NCBI GenBank assembly: GCA_036834985.1
Contig: DAITMV010000071.1
Coordinates: 1 to 14,065, forward strand
Direction of reading: 5' to 3'
DNA: 14,065 nucleotides
DNA from: DAITMV01 sp036834985
GTDB lineage: Bacteria > Pseudomonadota > Gammaproteobacteria > Burkholderiales > Burkholderiaceae_B
Below the pieces are notes generated by a model that saw only the letters and a program-made list of their open reading frames with translations, searched no databases and was not told the DNA's origin. This document shows, piece after piece, positions 13,749 to 14,065 of the stretch (position 1 is its first letter; each line of letters starts with the position of its first letter). The translations under genes and the position numbers were made by a program.

Positions 13749-14065
13749 TGACTCTGAGCGCGGCACTGGGCGGTTTGATTGGCTTGATCCTAGCGCTGAC
13801 CGGGGCCGGCGGTGCCATTTTGGCGGTTCCGCTGTTGTTGTTCGTCATGCACCTGAATGTGGTGCAGGCCGCTCCGGTGGCCTTGTTGGCAGTGGCATTG
13901 TCCTCCGGGGTGGGCGCGGTGATCGGTTGGCGCGCCGGTATTGTTCGATACAAGGCAGCAGCACTGATGGCAGCTACAGGGATGCTGGTCTCCCCTGCAG
14001 GGTTGTGGATGGCGCATCGCATCCCGAACCAGCCGCTGGTGTTGCTATTTGCCGTAGTCCTAATG
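13745..14065 (+). CDS. TauE/SafE-family membrane permease, N-terminal part (cut by window edge)
   Basis: The 107 codons visible read open to the right edge. They encode at least three hydrophobic segments and the family start pattern GLIGLILALTGAGGAILAVP, followed by VVQAAPVALLAVALSSGVGA and a WRAGIVRY loop. TauE/SafE proteins export sulfite or sulfoacetate, or act as permeases for other sulfur anions. In this operon it would plausibly remove the sulfite produced by the dioxygenase. ATG 13745 overlaps the preceding stop (ATGA); a second ATG follows immediately at 13748 and could equally be used. The C-terminal half is outside the window, so the family call rests on the N-terminal repeat and the setting. 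Confidence 0.8.
   Translation, partial: MMTLSAALGGLIGLILALTGAGGAILAVPLLLFVMHLNVVQAAPVALLAVALSSGVGAVIGWRAGIVRYKAAALMAATGMLVSPAGLWMAHRIPNQPLVLLFAVVLM

Noticed and set aside
1..14065. Mobile elements, CRISPR arrays, tRNA or rRNA genes, phage genes
   Set aside because: No direct-repeat arrays, transposase or integrase motifs, terminal inverted repeats, or RNA gene signatures were seen; the genes are ordinary chromosomal ones in tight arrangement.

Overview
The window looks like chromosomal DNA of a betaproteobacterium, most likely order Burkholderiales. The signs are a pyruvate dehydrogenase operon whose E3 subunit carries its own lipoyl domain, a divergent PAS-type sensor kinase next to aceE, moderate-to-high GC coding sequence, and sequence character throughout. 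This rests on gene content and remembered gene order, not on a database search, and no genus is claimed.

Layout, left to right. (1) Positions 1-1101 (-): N-terminal 367 codons of a membrane-bound PAS sensor kinase running off the left edge. (2) 1102-1412: an AT-rich divergent control region with back-to-back promoter candidates. (3) 1413-7627 (+): aceE, aceF and lpdA, the complete pyruvate dehydrogenase complex, closed by a hairpin terminator near 7655-7698. (4) 7784-9757 (+): an acyl-CoA thioesterase, rpiA (pentose phosphate pathway) and phoU (phosphate signalling), ended by a strong bidirectional terminator at 9773-9804. (5) 9840-11504 (-): thyA, folA and yggX, transcribed in that order; thyA and folA overlap by 4 bases. 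They form a dTMP/folate unit plus an Fe-S protection protein. (6) 11594 to the right edge: a sulfur-stress module. A persulfide-dioxygenase-like metallo-beta-lactamase protein (-) diverges from a BigR-type ArsR repressor (+), which is followed almost without gaps by two half-size YeeE/YedE membrane proteins and the start of a TauE/SafE-type permease.

How the genes work together. The first block converts pyruvate to acetyl-CoA and probably answers to the adjacent kinase. The last block resembles the known bigR/blh type of sulfide or persulfide response: a thiol-sensing repressor controls a dioxygenase that would oxidise persulfide to sulfite, with membrane proteins moving sulfur species. The most noteworthy sequence signal is the 100-base region between the dioxygenase and the repressor. 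There two opposite sigma70-like promoters interlock, their -35 boxes form the arms of a dyad, and each gene's ribosome binding site lies in a further inverted repeat. I see no IS elements, CRISPR arrays, tRNAs or rRNAs. The individual families are all known; I do not claim a wholly new system.
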